NCBI RefSeq assembly: GCF_039534085.1
Contig: NZ_BAAAUT010000036.1
Span: 16,579-80,578 of the forward strand
From: Planomonospora_B alba
Lineage (GTDB): Bacteria > Actinomycetota > Actinomycetes > Streptosporangiales > Streptosporangiaceae
DNA: 64,000 nucleotides
Direction: 5' to 3'
The translations under genes and the position numbers were made by a program. Positions 24,761 through 33,474 of this stretch are shown here, piece by piece. Below the pieces are notes generated by a model. It ran no database searches. It was not told the origin of the DNA and saw only the letters and a list, made by a program, of their open reading frames with translations. Positions within the stretch are counted from its first letter, which is position 1, and every line of letters begins with the position of its first letter.

Positions 24761-25996
24761 ATGGGAAACGCGATCCGTCCGGCGGGCCGGCGGGCCGGCG
24801 CGGCGGCGGCCGCGCTCACCGCCGCCGTCCTGCTGGCGTCCTGCTCCCCGGGCGCGGGCGCGGGACACGCGGCGGGGCAGCGCCACCCGTCCGCCTCCGG
24901 CGCACCGGACGGCGCGGCCGGCGGCGGCCGCGGAGCGCACGGCGGCCACGGGAGGGCCGCGCAGCCGCCGCCCGCGGCGCCGCTGCGGGACTCCGAGCGC
25001 TTCGTCGACCTCGCGCTGCCCCGGCCGTACACGCCGCAGGCGCCCGCCGGGGCGACCGACGAGTACCGCTGCTTCCTGCTCGACCCCGGGCTGAAGGAGC
25101 GGGCGTTCCTGACCGGCAGCCAGTTCCTGCCGCAGAACACCGGCCTCGTGCACCACGCGATCATCTTCCGGGTCGGCCCGCGGGCCGCGGAGCAGGCGGA
25201 GAAGGCCGACGCCGCGGCCCCGGGCGACGGATGGACCTGCTTCGGCAACGCCGGCTTCGACGACGGCGCGTGGATCGGCCACTGGGCGCCCGGGGCGGAC
25301 GAGACCCTGCTGAAGCAGAAGGTCGGCTACCCGATGCCGCCCGGCAGCCGGCTGGTCGTGCAGGTGCACTACAACCTGCTCGCCACAGGGGGCGAGCCGG
25401 CGGGCAGCGACCGGTCCGGGATCCGGCTCCGGCTCGCCGACGGGACGTCCGACCTCGCCCCTCTGGACACCGCGCTGATCACCGCGCCGGTCGAGCTGCC
25501 CTGCGCGCCCGGCGAGTCCGGCCCGCTCTGCGAGCGCGGGGCCGCGGTCCGCGACGTGGCCGCCCGCTTCGGCGACCAGGCCATGGCGATGGTCGACGTC
25601 CTCAACCGGTTCTGCTCCGGGGGCAGGCCCCCCGCCGCCGGACCCACCCAGCGCTGCGACCGGAGGACCGACCGGGCCGGCACGGTCTACGCCGCCGCCG
25701 GGCACATGCACCTGCTCGGCCGCTCGATCAAGGTGGAGCTCAACCCGGGCACGCCCGGCGCGAAGACCCTGCTCGACATCCCGAACTACGACTTCGACGA
25801 GCAGGCCGTCCGCCCGCTGCCCGAACCGGTCGCCGTCAAGGCCGGTGACACCTTCCGGGTCACCTGCACCCACGACGCCGGGTTGCGCGCCAAGCTGCCC
25901 GCGCTGCGCGGACTGCCGCCCCGCTACGTCGTGTGGGGCGAGGGCACCAGCGACGAGATGTGCCTGGGCCTGCTGGTCTGGTCGCCCGCCGCCTGA
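24761..25996 (+). CDS. Lipoprotein with copper type II monooxygenase-like fold (PHM/DBH-like)
   Basis: The 411-residue protein has a signal peptide with lipobox L-A-S-C (near residue 28), then a Gly/His-rich linker (about 40-70, GAHGGHGRAAQ). The body carries features of the copper ascorbate-dependent monooxygenase fold: LVHHAIIF and VQVHYNL (possible first copper site), AAGHMHLLG (H-x-H) and TSDEMCLGLLVW (Met ligand of the second site). Several Cys pairs fit an oxidised extracellular protein. Peptidyl- and dopamine-hydroxylating members are animal enzymes and bacterial relatives are poorly known, so the substrate is open. The ATG at 24761 is preceded by AGGAGCC. It is divergent from rsbQ. 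Confidence 0.8.
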   Translation: MGNAIRPAGRRAGAAAAALTAAVLLASCSPGAGAGHAAGQRHPSASGAPDGAAGGGRGAHGGHGRAAQPPPAAPLRDSERFVDLALPRPYTPQAPAGATDEYRCFLLDPGLKERAFLTGSQFLPQNTGLVHHAIIFRVGPRAAEQAEKADAAAPGDGWTCFGNAGFDDGAWIGHWAPGADETLLKQKVGYPMPPGSRLVVQVHYNLLATGGEPAGSDRSGIRLRLADGTSDLAPLDTALITAPVELPCAPGESGPLCERGAAVRDVAARFGDQAMAMVDVLNRFCSGGRPPAAGPTQRCDRRTDRAGTVYAAAGHMHLLGRSIKVELNPGTPGAKTLLDIPNYDFDEQAVRPLPEPVAVKAGDTFRVTCTHDAGLRAKLPALRGLPPRYVVWGEGTSDEMCLGLLVWSPAA

Positions 25997-26003
25997 CCGC
26001 GCC

Positions 26004-26070
26004 GCGGGGCGTGCCCGCTCCGGCGGGACGGCCCCGGCCGCGTCACCCCGCCGGAGCGGGCGCGCCCCGC
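26004..26070 (+). terminator. Very long hairpin after the copper-enzyme gene
   Basis: A 24-base-pair stem (26004-26027 with 26047-26070) has only one G-T wobble and a 19-base loop. It starts 7 bases after the stop codon. There is no T-tract beyond GGTTT. It separates the lipoprotein gene from the small membrane gene. Confidence 0.65.
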
Positions 26071-26109
26071 GCGGCGGTTTCCCCGGCCGCCTGCGGGTAG
26101 CGGGACGGC

Positions 26110-26229
26110 ATGCGCATCGGAAACACGGAGGTCGGGTTCGTCGGCGGCCGGGCGGGATGCCTGACCATGATCATCGTCTCGGTCCTGCTCTCGATCCTGC
26201 TGACGGTCCTGCTCAACCTGCTCCTGTGA
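26110..26229 (+). CDS. 39-residue single-span membrane protein
   Basis: The frame runs from the ATG at 26110 to TGA at 26227-26229. It encodes a short polar head (MRIGNTEVGFVGGRAGCLT) and one strongly hydrophobic helix (MIIVSVLLSILLTVLLNLLL). Almost every codon ends in G or C, which matches real genes here. The ribosome site is weak (GGGAC). A basic residue and a Cys lie just before the helix. I recall similar tiny hydrophobic proteins in actinomycetes but cannot name a family. It sits in the 350-base gap between the lipoprotein and the decarboxylase-like gene, and this gap holds nothing else but the hairpin. Confidence 0.6.
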   Translation: MRIGNTEVGFVGGRAGCLTMIIVSVLLSILLTVLLNLLL

Positions 26230-26346
26230 GGCCCTCACCCGCCCGGCGGCCGTACGGTCCGACCGCCCCGGGACCGGCGCCCCGTTGTCGCGGGCGCGGG
26301 TCCGGCGTACGTTCCGGTTACACACCGCCGATGGCAGGGAGACGCC

Positions 26347-27018
26347 GTGGCCGATCTCGTTCCGCCCCAGCTCGTCGTCGACAGCAGGATGATCTACTTC
26401 GGCTGGTTGCCCGCCGACCCGGACGCCGTCGCGGCCCTGGTGCCCGACGGGCTGAAGCCCGCCGCCGACCGGCGGGTCTTCATGAACCAGTACGTCGTCG
26501 ACCGGCCCGAGCAGACCTCGGGGTTCGGCGCGTACTCGCTGACCTACATCGGGCCGGACTTGGAGGACGCCTACGCGCCCGACGGCGTCACCCCCGGCCG
26601 CTGGTGGACGCACTACTTCAACTCCAGCGCGGTGGTGCGCGAGTACGCCGCGGCCCGGGGCGTGCCCGCCACCCCGGGCCGTACCGTCATCGAGGTCGAG
26701 GACGGCAGGCTCGTCGCGACGACCGAGGCCGACGGCGTGCCGGTGATCCGGACGACCGCCCGGGTGGGCGAGACCGGCACGGCGGTCAACCGCGGGCAGC
26801 TGCGCTACATCACGGAGGCCGGCGGGCGGCGGATGAGCGGGATCTACCCGTTCGTGGCGGAGCCGGTCGATCCCTTCGAGGTCCTGTCACTGGAGTTCCT
26901 GGAGCCCGGCCACCCCGTCCACGCGCTGCGGCCCGCCGACCCGCTGCAGGTCGTGTGGGGCTTCTACTCGCCCCGCTCGTCCTTCGCCTATCCCGGCGGC
27001 GAGTCGGCGATGGACTGA
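26347..27018 (+). CDS. Acetoacetate decarboxylase-like protein
   Basis: The 223-residue protein has family features: VPPQLVVDSRMIYFGWLPADP at the start, LTYIGPDLED, PGRWWTHYFNSSAVVREYA and a beta-rich C-terminal half. Classical acetoacetate decarboxylases use a Lys Schiff base in a 'KxxE' environment; I do not see an obvious equivalent Lys in this protein, so the activity may be different. The GTG at 26347 follows GGCAGGGAGA. It is a single gene, convergent with the TPR gene and isolated by a long hairpin. Confidence 0.75.
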   Translation: MADLVPPQLVVDSRMIYFGWLPADPDAVAALVPDGLKPAADRRVFMNQYVVDRPEQTSGFGAYSLTYIGPDLEDAYAPDGVTPGRWWTHYFNSSAVVREYAAARGVPATPGRTVIEVEDGRLVATTEADGVPVIRTTARVGETGTAVNRGQLRYITEAGGRRMSGIYPFVAEPVDPFEVLSLEFLEPGHPVHALRPADPLQVVWGFYSPRSSFAYPGGESAMD

Positions 27019-27066
27019 CCGCCCGCGCCCCCGGGGCGGCGGGCGGAGCACCCGTCGCTCCGGGGA

Positions 27067-27113
27067 CCGGCGCGGGTCGGCGGACGTCCTGACCGCCCGC
27101 CGACCCGCGCCGG
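27067..27113. terminator. Bidirectional hairpin with a 17-base-pair perfect stem
   Basis: Arms 27067-27083 and 27097-27113 are exact complements around a 13-base loop. It fills the gap between convergent genes ending at 27018 and 27118. Confidence 0.75.
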
Positions 27114-27117
27114 ATCC

Positions 27118-27654
27118 TCAGGGGCGGCGTCGCGCCAGGCGGCGGCAGTGGCCGAGGGTCCGCTCCGTCGACGCGATCAGCTCCGGCTCTCCCTTCGCCC
27201 TGCGCAGCTCCAGCGCCCGCCGGAGCAGGTCCTCCGCCTCGGCGAGGCGGCCCTGGTCGATGCGCTGCTTGGCGAGGTGCTGGAGGGCGAAGTCGCGCAT
27301 GTCCGGCGGGGCGGCGGCGAGCGCCTCCAGATAGAGGGGCTCGGCCCGCTCCAGGTCCCCGGCGTAGCGGTGGGCGTCGGCCAGGTTGATCCGGACGGCC
27401 GCCCTGGCCGCGGGGTCCTCCCCCGCCAGGGGGACGGCCCGCTCCAGGCAGGCCACGGCCTCGCCGTACGCGCCGAGGACGACCAGTCCGGACCCGATCC
27501 GCCGTAGCAGCCGGAACACCTCGCCCGGCCCGGCCGGCCCTTCCCGCTCGGCCCGCTCCAGATCCGCCTTCAGTGCCTCGACCCGGGCGGCGTAGGCGTC
27601 CCGGTCCGCCGGGACCATGCGGAGCCGCTCGTCGTAGACCACCTCGGTGCTCAT
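27118..27654 (-). CDS. Tetratricopeptide repeat protein
   Basis: The 178-residue soluble protein contains three to four TPR-like helix pairs, for example LVVLGAYGEAVACLERAVPL, ADAHRYAGDLERAEPLYLEAL and QRIDQGRLAEAEDLLRRAL (about 55-165). TPR arrays bind other proteins. The ATG ends at 27654. The upstream extension lacks good codon bias. No neighbour explains its partner; it is divergent from a small NTF2-like gene with 149 bases between. Confidence 0.85.
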   Translation of the reverse strand: MSTEVVYDERLRMVPADRDAYAARVEALKADLERAEREGPAGPGEVFRLLRRIGSGLVVLGAYGEAVACLERAVPLAGEDPAARAAVRINLADAHRYAGDLERAEPLYLEALAAAPPDMRDFALQHLAKQRIDQGRLAEAEDLLRRALELRRAKGEPELIASTERTLGHCRRLARRRP

Positions 27655-27803
27655 GCGGGCCAGGCTACGACCGGCCCGCTCCGGTGCCGCACGGGTGCGC
27701 CGGGTGCGGTCCCCGCCGTGATCGGTACCCTGACGATGCATGACCGGGCGCGGCCGGGGCAGGCGGACGCCGATCGATCACCTCGATGACGGGAGGGTGG
27801 GAT

Positions 27804-28172
27804 ATGACCATGACGCTCGACGAACCGGCCGACCTCGAGACGAAGGGCTGGCAGGCCCTGTCCTCCACCCCGCAGGCCGCCACCGAGTTCTACGAGCGGG
27901 TCCTCGACCACACGGTCGTGATGCTCCTGCCCGGCGGCACGGTGCTCGACGACCGGGCGGCGGTCGTCGCCTCCATGTCCGGCCGGCCCTGGTCGTCCTA
28001 CGAGCTCCAGGACCTGCGGGTCACGGAACCGGCTCGCGGCACCGCGCTGGTCACCTACGGCGCCGTCGCCAGGCGGGACGGCGCTCCCGCGTACTCGGCG
28101 CTGATGAGCAGCCTGTACGTGCTCCGGGAGGACGGCTGGAAACTGGCCTTTCACCAGCAGACTCCGCGCTGA
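27804..28172 (+). CDS. NTF2-like (DUF4440-type) protein
   Basis: The 122-residue protein has the cone-shaped NTF2-like pattern: a helix with ATEFYERVLDHTVVMLLPGG, strand-turn-strand segments (YELQDLRVTEPARGTALVTYGAVAR) and the end DGWKLAFHQQTPR that is typical of DUF4440/SnoaL-like members. Possible roles include ligand binding or small isomerase activity. The ATG at 27804 follows GGGAGGGTGG closely; upstream in-frame ATG at 27786 would place this ribosome site inside the gene. Confidence 0.82.
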   Translation: MTMTLDEPADLETKGWQALSSTPQAATEFYERVLDHTVVMLLPGGTVLDDRAAVVASMSGRPWSSYELQDLRVTEPARGTALVTYGAVARRDGAPAYSALMSSLYVLREDGWKLAFHQQTPR

Positions 28173-28186
28173 GCTCCGGAAAGGGC

Positions 28187-28219
28187 CCGCCCCGCGGGGG
28201 CTGCCGCCCCGCGGGGCGG
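28187..28219. terminator. Hairpin between convergent genes
   Basis: The 13-base-pair perfect stem CCGCCCCGCGGGG/CCCCGCGGGGCGG lies 14 bases after the NTF2-like stop. No T-tract follows. Confidence 0.65.
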
Positions 28220-28279
28220 AGCGCCGTCCGGTCGCGCCGGGACGTACGAGGCCGTCGCCGCCGGGTGGCCGCTGCGCGC

Positions 28280-28744
28280 TCAGGCCCCAGCGGTCTCCCC
28301 GCGCCGGCCGGGGGCGGCCTCGGCCGCGTGGGGGCGCCCGGAAGCCGCGTGGGGGCGCCCGGAACGCCGTCCTTCGACGCAGAACCGGTTGCCCTCGGGA
28401 TCGGCGAGCACGACGTACGCCGGCTCCTCGGGCCGCGGGTCGTCCGGATAGTGGGGCCAGTCGACCCGCCGCGCGCCCAGTGCCACCAGCCGGTCGACCT
28501 CCTCGTCGAGATCGCGGTCCCCCGCGTCGAGATCGAGGTGCGTCCGGGGGAACTCCTCGGCGGGGCTCCGGCTCACGTCCATCGCGATCGCGGCCCCGGG
28601 CACGCCCGGCGGAGGCTCCAGGACGATCCAGTCGTCACCCTCGAAACGCGGCGGCCGCCGCACGTATCCGAGCGCCTGGCGCCAGAACTCCCCCGCCCGC
28701 ACGTCGTCGGTGACGCCCAGCGATATCTGCTTGATCGTCGTCAC
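28280..28744 (-). CDS. VOC-family (glyoxalase/bleomycin resistance-like) protein with repeat tail
   Basis: The protein has 154 residues. Its first 125 form one VOC domain: TTIKQISLGVTDDVRAGEFWRQALGY, HLDLDAGDRDLDEEVDRLVALGA and YVVLADPEGNRFCVE. The C-terminal extension repeats SGRPHAA twice, encoded by a 21-base tandem DNA repeat, and is probably disordered. VOC proteins bind metals and small molecules; this subgroup has no assigned substrate. The GTG start ends at 28744. Confidence 0.85.
   Translation of the reverse strand: MTTIKQISLGVTDDVRAGEFWRQALGYVRRPPRFEGDDWIVLEPPPGVPGAAIAMDVSRSPAEEFPRTHLDLDAGDRDLDEEVDRLVALGARRVDWPHYPDDPRPEEPAYVVLADPEGNRFCVEGRRSGRPHAASGRPHAAEAAPGRRGETAGA
28323..28364. 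repeat. 21-base tandem direct repeat (two perfect copies)
   Basis: Copies at 28323-28343 and 28344-28364 are identical. The length is a multiple of three, so the repeat adds seven residues per copy to the end of the VOC protein without shifting the frame. Confidence 0.9.
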
Positions 28745-28845
28745 CCGCCGAGGCTACCAAGCCGTCCCGCCGCGGTGATCGGCCTGAGGGAACCGAGGAC
28801 GGCACCGGCCAGGCCCCGTACGGGGCCCGGCCGGTGCCGGGCGGG

Positions 28846-28877
28846 CGCGCCGGGCGGGCGGCGGCCCGCCCGGCGCG
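28846..28877 (-). terminator. Hairpin after the pectate lyase gene
   Basis: A 14-base-pair stem (28846-28859 with 28864-28877) with a GGCG loop lies 33 bases beyond the lyase stop. It is made only of G and C. Confidence 0.6.
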
Positions 28878-28910
28878 GGGTGGGCGGCGTCCGGCGGCCC
28901 GCCCCGGGGT

Positions 28911-30164
28911 CTACCGGCGGGTGATGTCGGATTCGGAGTACCGGCAGTGCGTGCCGTCGGGGCCCTCACCGATCTTGCTGGGCTCGCTGCCCTTCGGCAC
29001 GCCCTTGTACCGCTCGCAGATGGTGGTGTCGCCGTACACGGTGATCCGGCTGAAGCGCGCGGTGTCGCCCCAGTTGGAGTTGATCCCGGCCAGCACCTTG
29101 GTGGAGCGGGCGGTGACGCCGTCCATCACGACGTGGCGCTGGTAGGAGGTGGAGCAGTTGCCGCAGGCCCGGTACAGCTTGCCGGCGCTGTGCACCTGGA
29201 AGTTGCGGATGGTCACCGTGCCGGCGCCGTTGTGCTGGAAGACCTTGTCGGAGGCGGACTTGGCGCCGCCGCCGTCCACCAGGTAGGCCGCCGAGGAGCT
29301 GGAGCCGCGGAAGGTGGCGGCGTCCTCGCCGACGTCGTTCCACCACACGTTGCGGATGGTGCAGGATCCCTCGCAGTGGATGCCGTCACCGGCCGGGGCG
29401 TCGATGATGACGTTCTGGATCGTGCCGCCGTTGGCCACGACGAACATCGGATCCTGGCTCTCGCTCTGGCCGCCGTCGCCGATGCCGTAGTAGCGCTTCA
29501 TGCCGCCGTCGAAGAACGAGCCCACGTTGCGGGTCTCCGTCTGGTGCACGCTGCCGGTGGCCGTGGGCCACGAGCCGCTGCCGTCACCGCCGCCGCTGGT
29601 GGGCGTCACGGTCGGCGTGGGGTCGGGGTCGGGCGTGCCGCCCCCGCCGGCCGGCCGCAGCGTCCACTGCTTGGTGGCCGCCGAGTCGCAGGAGTTCTGC
29701 TGGAGCACGGCGCCGGAGGAGGTGGAGTTGTCCTTGACGTTGAGGCACTTGCCTCCGTTGGCGTTGACCACCCGGTAGTTGGAGCCGGACGCGGTCAGCT
29801 GCCAGGTCTGCGAGGCGGCCGAGGTGCAGGACTCCTGCTGGACCGCCTTGCCTGCGCTGGTGGAGGCGTCGCGGACGCCGAGGCACTTGCCGCTGTGCGC
29901 CGCCTTGATCTGGTAGCCGCTCCCGGAGGAGGTGAGCGTGAAGACCTGCCCGGCGGAGCCCGCACAGGTGGACTGGACGAGCTGGACGCCGTCGCCGGTG
30001 CTCTGCCCGGGCACGGCGGCGCACAGGCCGCTGCCGGCGTTGACCAGCGTGTAGTTACCGTTGGACGGGGCCGCCGAGGCGGCCGTGGCGAACACGGTCA
30101 CCAGCCCGCTGCCCGTCACGAGAGCGGCGGCCAGCACGACCGCCAGCCTTCTGTCTTTACGCAC
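28911..30164 (-). CDS. Secreted pectate lyase (PL3) with N-terminal ricin-type carbohydrate-binding domain
   Basis: The 417-residue protein has a signal peptide (1 to about 32, ending ASAAP). A beta-trefoil ricin/CBM13 domain follows (about 35-170) with three repeats ending GQVFTL, SQTWQL and TKQWTL. A Gly/Pro/Thr linker leads to the PL3 catalytic domain (about 210-417), with GDGIHCEGSCTIRNVWW and the DVGEDAAT motif typical of this parallel-beta lyase family. It should cleave polygalacturonate by calcium-dependent beta-elimination outside the cell. The start is a GTG ending at 30164. Two candidate operators lie upstream, which suits carbon-source control. Confidence 0.93.
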   Translation of the reverse strand: MRKDRRLAVVLAAALVTGSGLVTVFATAASAAPSNGNYTLVNAGSGLCAAVPGQSTGDGVQLVQSTCAGSAGQVFTLTSSGSGYQIKAAHSGKCLGVRDASTSAGKAVQQESCTSAASQTWQLTASGSNYRVVNANGGKCLNVKDNSTSSGAVLQQNSCDSAATKQWTLRPAGGGGTPDPDPTPTVTPTSGGGDGSGSWPTATGSVHQTETRNVGSFFDGGMKRYYGIGDGGQSESQDPMFVVANGGTIQNVIIDAPAGDGIHCEGSCTIRNVWWNDVGEDAATFRGSSSSAAYLVDGGGAKSASDKVFQHNGAGTVTIRNFQVHSAGKLYRACGNCSTSYQRHVVMDGVTARSTKVLAGINSNWGDTARFSRITVYGDTTICERYKGVPKGSEPSKIGEGPDGTHCRYSESDITRR

Positions 30165-30357
30165 GGTGAACTCCAGTTCGGTTGAAGGGGGTGTGACGCC
30201 CGACCGGGGTCGGAGCGCGTCAGGAGGTGGTCTCTCCGGAGCCCGCGCCGGTGATGGCGGCCGACGCGGCGTCGGCGGCCGGGCCCGCCCTGCTCCTTGC
30301 CGTTCCGCTCAAGGCGAGCCCCTCTCCGCGAGGACCGACGAGTACGCGGCAACTTTC

Positions 30358-30373
30358 TGGAAAGCGCTTTCCA
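30358..30373. promoter_or_regulatory. 16-base perfect palindrome, LacI-type operator
   Basis: TGGAAAGCGCTTTCCA is fully palindromic with a central CG, the usual form of LacI-family sites in actinomycetes (compare the known TGGGAGCGCTCCCA cellulase site). It lies 194 bases before the lyase start. The regulator gene is not in the window. Confidence 0.6.
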
Positions 30374-30500
30374 ACAGCAGGGCCAGTAAATCACAAGGAG
30401 GCGGCGCGCCAAAGGCACTCCACTCGCCGCCCCAGCCGGCCGATCGCCGTCCGACCAGCTCAGGCCGTATTCCGGGAGCCCTCTGCGACCCCGGCGCCCC

Positions 30501-30513
30501 ATGAAAGTTTCAT
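30501..30513. promoter_or_regulatory. Inverted repeat ATGAAAGTTTCAT, second candidate sugar-regulon operator
   Basis: Six-base arms flank a central G. The GAAAnTTTC core is like operators seen at actinomycete hemicellulase genes. It is about midway between lyase and esterase, so it could act on either. Confidence 0.45.
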
Positions 30514-30657
30514 CACCGGCCGCGCCGCCGCCCGGTGAGCGGTCGTCTCCAGGTCTTTCCGCGCCGCCCCGCAACCGGTGATCCGGCCGGTCCCGCCCCG
30601 CCGGAATCCGCCACGCGGCGGACGCTTTCCGTCCGTCCCGCCCGATAGCGTCCGCAC

Positions 30658-32088
30658 ATGATCGACACCGTGGTGAAGACCCGCCGGGGCCTGGTCCGAG
30701 GACGCGCCCGGGACGGCGCCGTCTCCTTCAAGGGCATCCCGTTCGCCGCCGCGCCGCAGGGCGCGCTCCGCTTCCGCCCGCCCGCCCCGCCGCCTGCCTG
30801 GGACGGGGTGCGCGACGCCGCCGCGTTCGGCACGCCCCCGCCGCAGTCGCCCCCGGCCCCCGGGGTGCCGCCGATCTGGCGCCCCGGCGACGGCCTGGCC
30901 CCCCTGACGCTGAACGTCTGGACCCCCGACCCGGGCGCCGCGGGACTGCCGGTCATGGTGTGGATCCACGGCGGCATGTGGAAGGCGGGCTCCGCCGCGA
31001 TGCCGCAGTACGACGGCGCCGCACTGGCCCGCTCGGGGGTCGTGGTGGTGACCGCCGACTACCGGGTGGGCTTCGAGGGCTTCGGCCACCTGCCCGGCGT
31101 CCCGGACAACCGGGGCCTGCTCGACCAGCTCGCGGCGCTGGAGTGGGTGCACGGCGACATCGCGGCCTTCGGCGGCGACCCCGGCAACGTCACCGTCTTC
31201 GGCCAGTCCGCGGGAGCGGCCTCGGCCGTGCTGCTCCTGGCCGCGCCGGCCGCCCGGGGCCTGCTCCGGCGGGTCATCGCGCAGAGCGTCCCGGCCGGCT
31301 ACCGCAGCACCGCCGAGGCCGAGCGGGTCACCGGGGCGCTGGCCGCGGCGGCCGGCGTGCCCGCCACCTGGGAGGGGTTCGCCGCCCTGCCGCCCGAGGC
31401 GATCCTGGCCGTCCAGGACGCGCCGACCGGCGCCGGCGCGGGCGGCGGCGCGTTCGGCCCGGTCGTCGACGGCGAGCTGGTCACCGGCCCGCCGTGGGAG
31501 GCGCTCCGGGCGGGCGCGGGCCGGGACGCGGACCTGGTCTGCGGCTTCACCCACGAGGAGTACCGGGGGATCGCCCCCGCGGGCCCTCCCCCGGGCGCCG
31601 GGCCCGAGGCCGCGGCCGCCGCGCTGGGACTCGGCGGGCAGGCGGCCGCCGCCTACCGCCGCGCCCACCCGGGCGCCTCCGACGCCGACCTGTTCACCGC
31701 GGTGATGTCGGACGCGCTGGTGCGGATGCCGACCACCTGGACGGCCGAGGCGCACGCGGCGGCGGGCGGCCGGACCTGGCTGTACGACTTCGCCTGGCGG
31801 GGGCCGGTGCTCGGCGCCGGGCACGGCGTGGACGTGCCGTTCACCTTCGGCAACGGCGACGGCCGCTTCGCGGCCCGCTTCCTGGGCTCCCCGCCGCCTA
31901 CGGATTTCCCCGCCCTGTCGGAGCGGATCCGTACGGCCTGGGCCTCCTTCGCCGCGACCGGCGACCCCGGCTGGCCGCGCTTCGACCTCCGGGCCCGCCT
32001 GACCCGGATCTGGGACACCGTCCCCTCCGACGCCCCCTATCCGCTGGAGGACTCCCGGCGCATCTGGGAGCGGGCCGCGGAGCGCTGA
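30658..32088 (+). CDS. Type-B carboxylesterase
   Basis: The 476-residue enzyme has the family order: RGLVRGRARDGAVSFKGIPFA at the start, oxyanion loop MVWIHGGMWKAG, nucleophile Ser184 in VTVFGQSAGAASA, acidic residue in the THEEYRG region and His in GAGHGVDVPFTF. It hydrolyses carboxylic esters of unknown identity. There is no signal peptide, so it acts in the cytoplasm. It is divergent from the pectate lyase; a link to pectin methyl or acetyl groups is possible but would need export of the substrate to the cell, so I leave it open. Confidence 0.92.
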   Translation: MIDTVVKTRRGLVRGRARDGAVSFKGIPFAAAPQGALRFRPPAPPPAWDGVRDAAAFGTPPPQSPPAPGVPPIWRPGDGLAPLTLNVWTPDPGAAGLPVMVWIHGGMWKAGSAAMPQYDGAALARSGVVVVTADYRVGFEGFGHLPGVPDNRGLLDQLAALEWVHGDIAAFGGDPGNVTVFGQSAGAASAVLLLAAPAARGLLRRVIAQSVPAGYRSTAEAERVTGALAAAAGVPATWEGFAALPPEAILAVQDAPTGAGAGGGAFGPVVDGELVTGPPWEALRAGAGRDADLVCGFTHEEYRGIAPAGPPPGAGPEAAAAALGLGGQAAAAYRRAHPGASDADLFTAVMSDALVRMPTTWTAEAHAAAGGRTWLYDFAWRGPVLGAGHGVDVPFTFGNGDGRFAARFLGSPPPTDFPALSERIRTAWASFAATGDPGWPRFDLRARLTRIWDTVPSDAPYPLEDSRRIWERAAER

Positions 32089-32349
32089 ACCGGGAGAGCG
32101 CGGAAGGCCCGGGACACGAGGCGGAGCTCTTCACCGCACCCGGCGCTCCAGGGAGGGCGGGCGCGTACACGGTGACGGTGAGCGCCCGCGGCAGCTGGTG
32201 GTGCGGTTCCCGGCCGAAGAGGCGTCCCTGACCCGCCGGGGCAGGCGGCTCCCGGCGCCGCCCGGTCGCCCCGGCGGCCGGGGTTCACCGGTGCGGGTCC
32301 GAGGGATGGCCGTAGGCTGGGGCGGTCGTCGAGATCGGGAGGGTTCGCG

Positions 32350-33324
<975 letters not shown>

Positions 33325-33474
33325 CCGGCCCCGCGCCGGATCCCCGGACGGCCCCGCGCGGGCGTCGGGAGCCTTCCGGCGCGGACGTTCCCGGCGGCTC
33401 CCGCGCGGGCGTTCCGGCCCGCACCGGGGTCCCGGGCCGGAGTCCTCGGGGCGCCGGGCGCCCGCCGGTGCGGT

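Larger units (their letters stand above)
30165..30657. other. Long divergent regulatory region of pectate lyase and esterase
   Basis: The 493 bases contain no supported gene. Two inverted repeats (listed separately) lie in it. Both flanking genes read outward, so promoters for each must be here. Confidence 0.6.
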
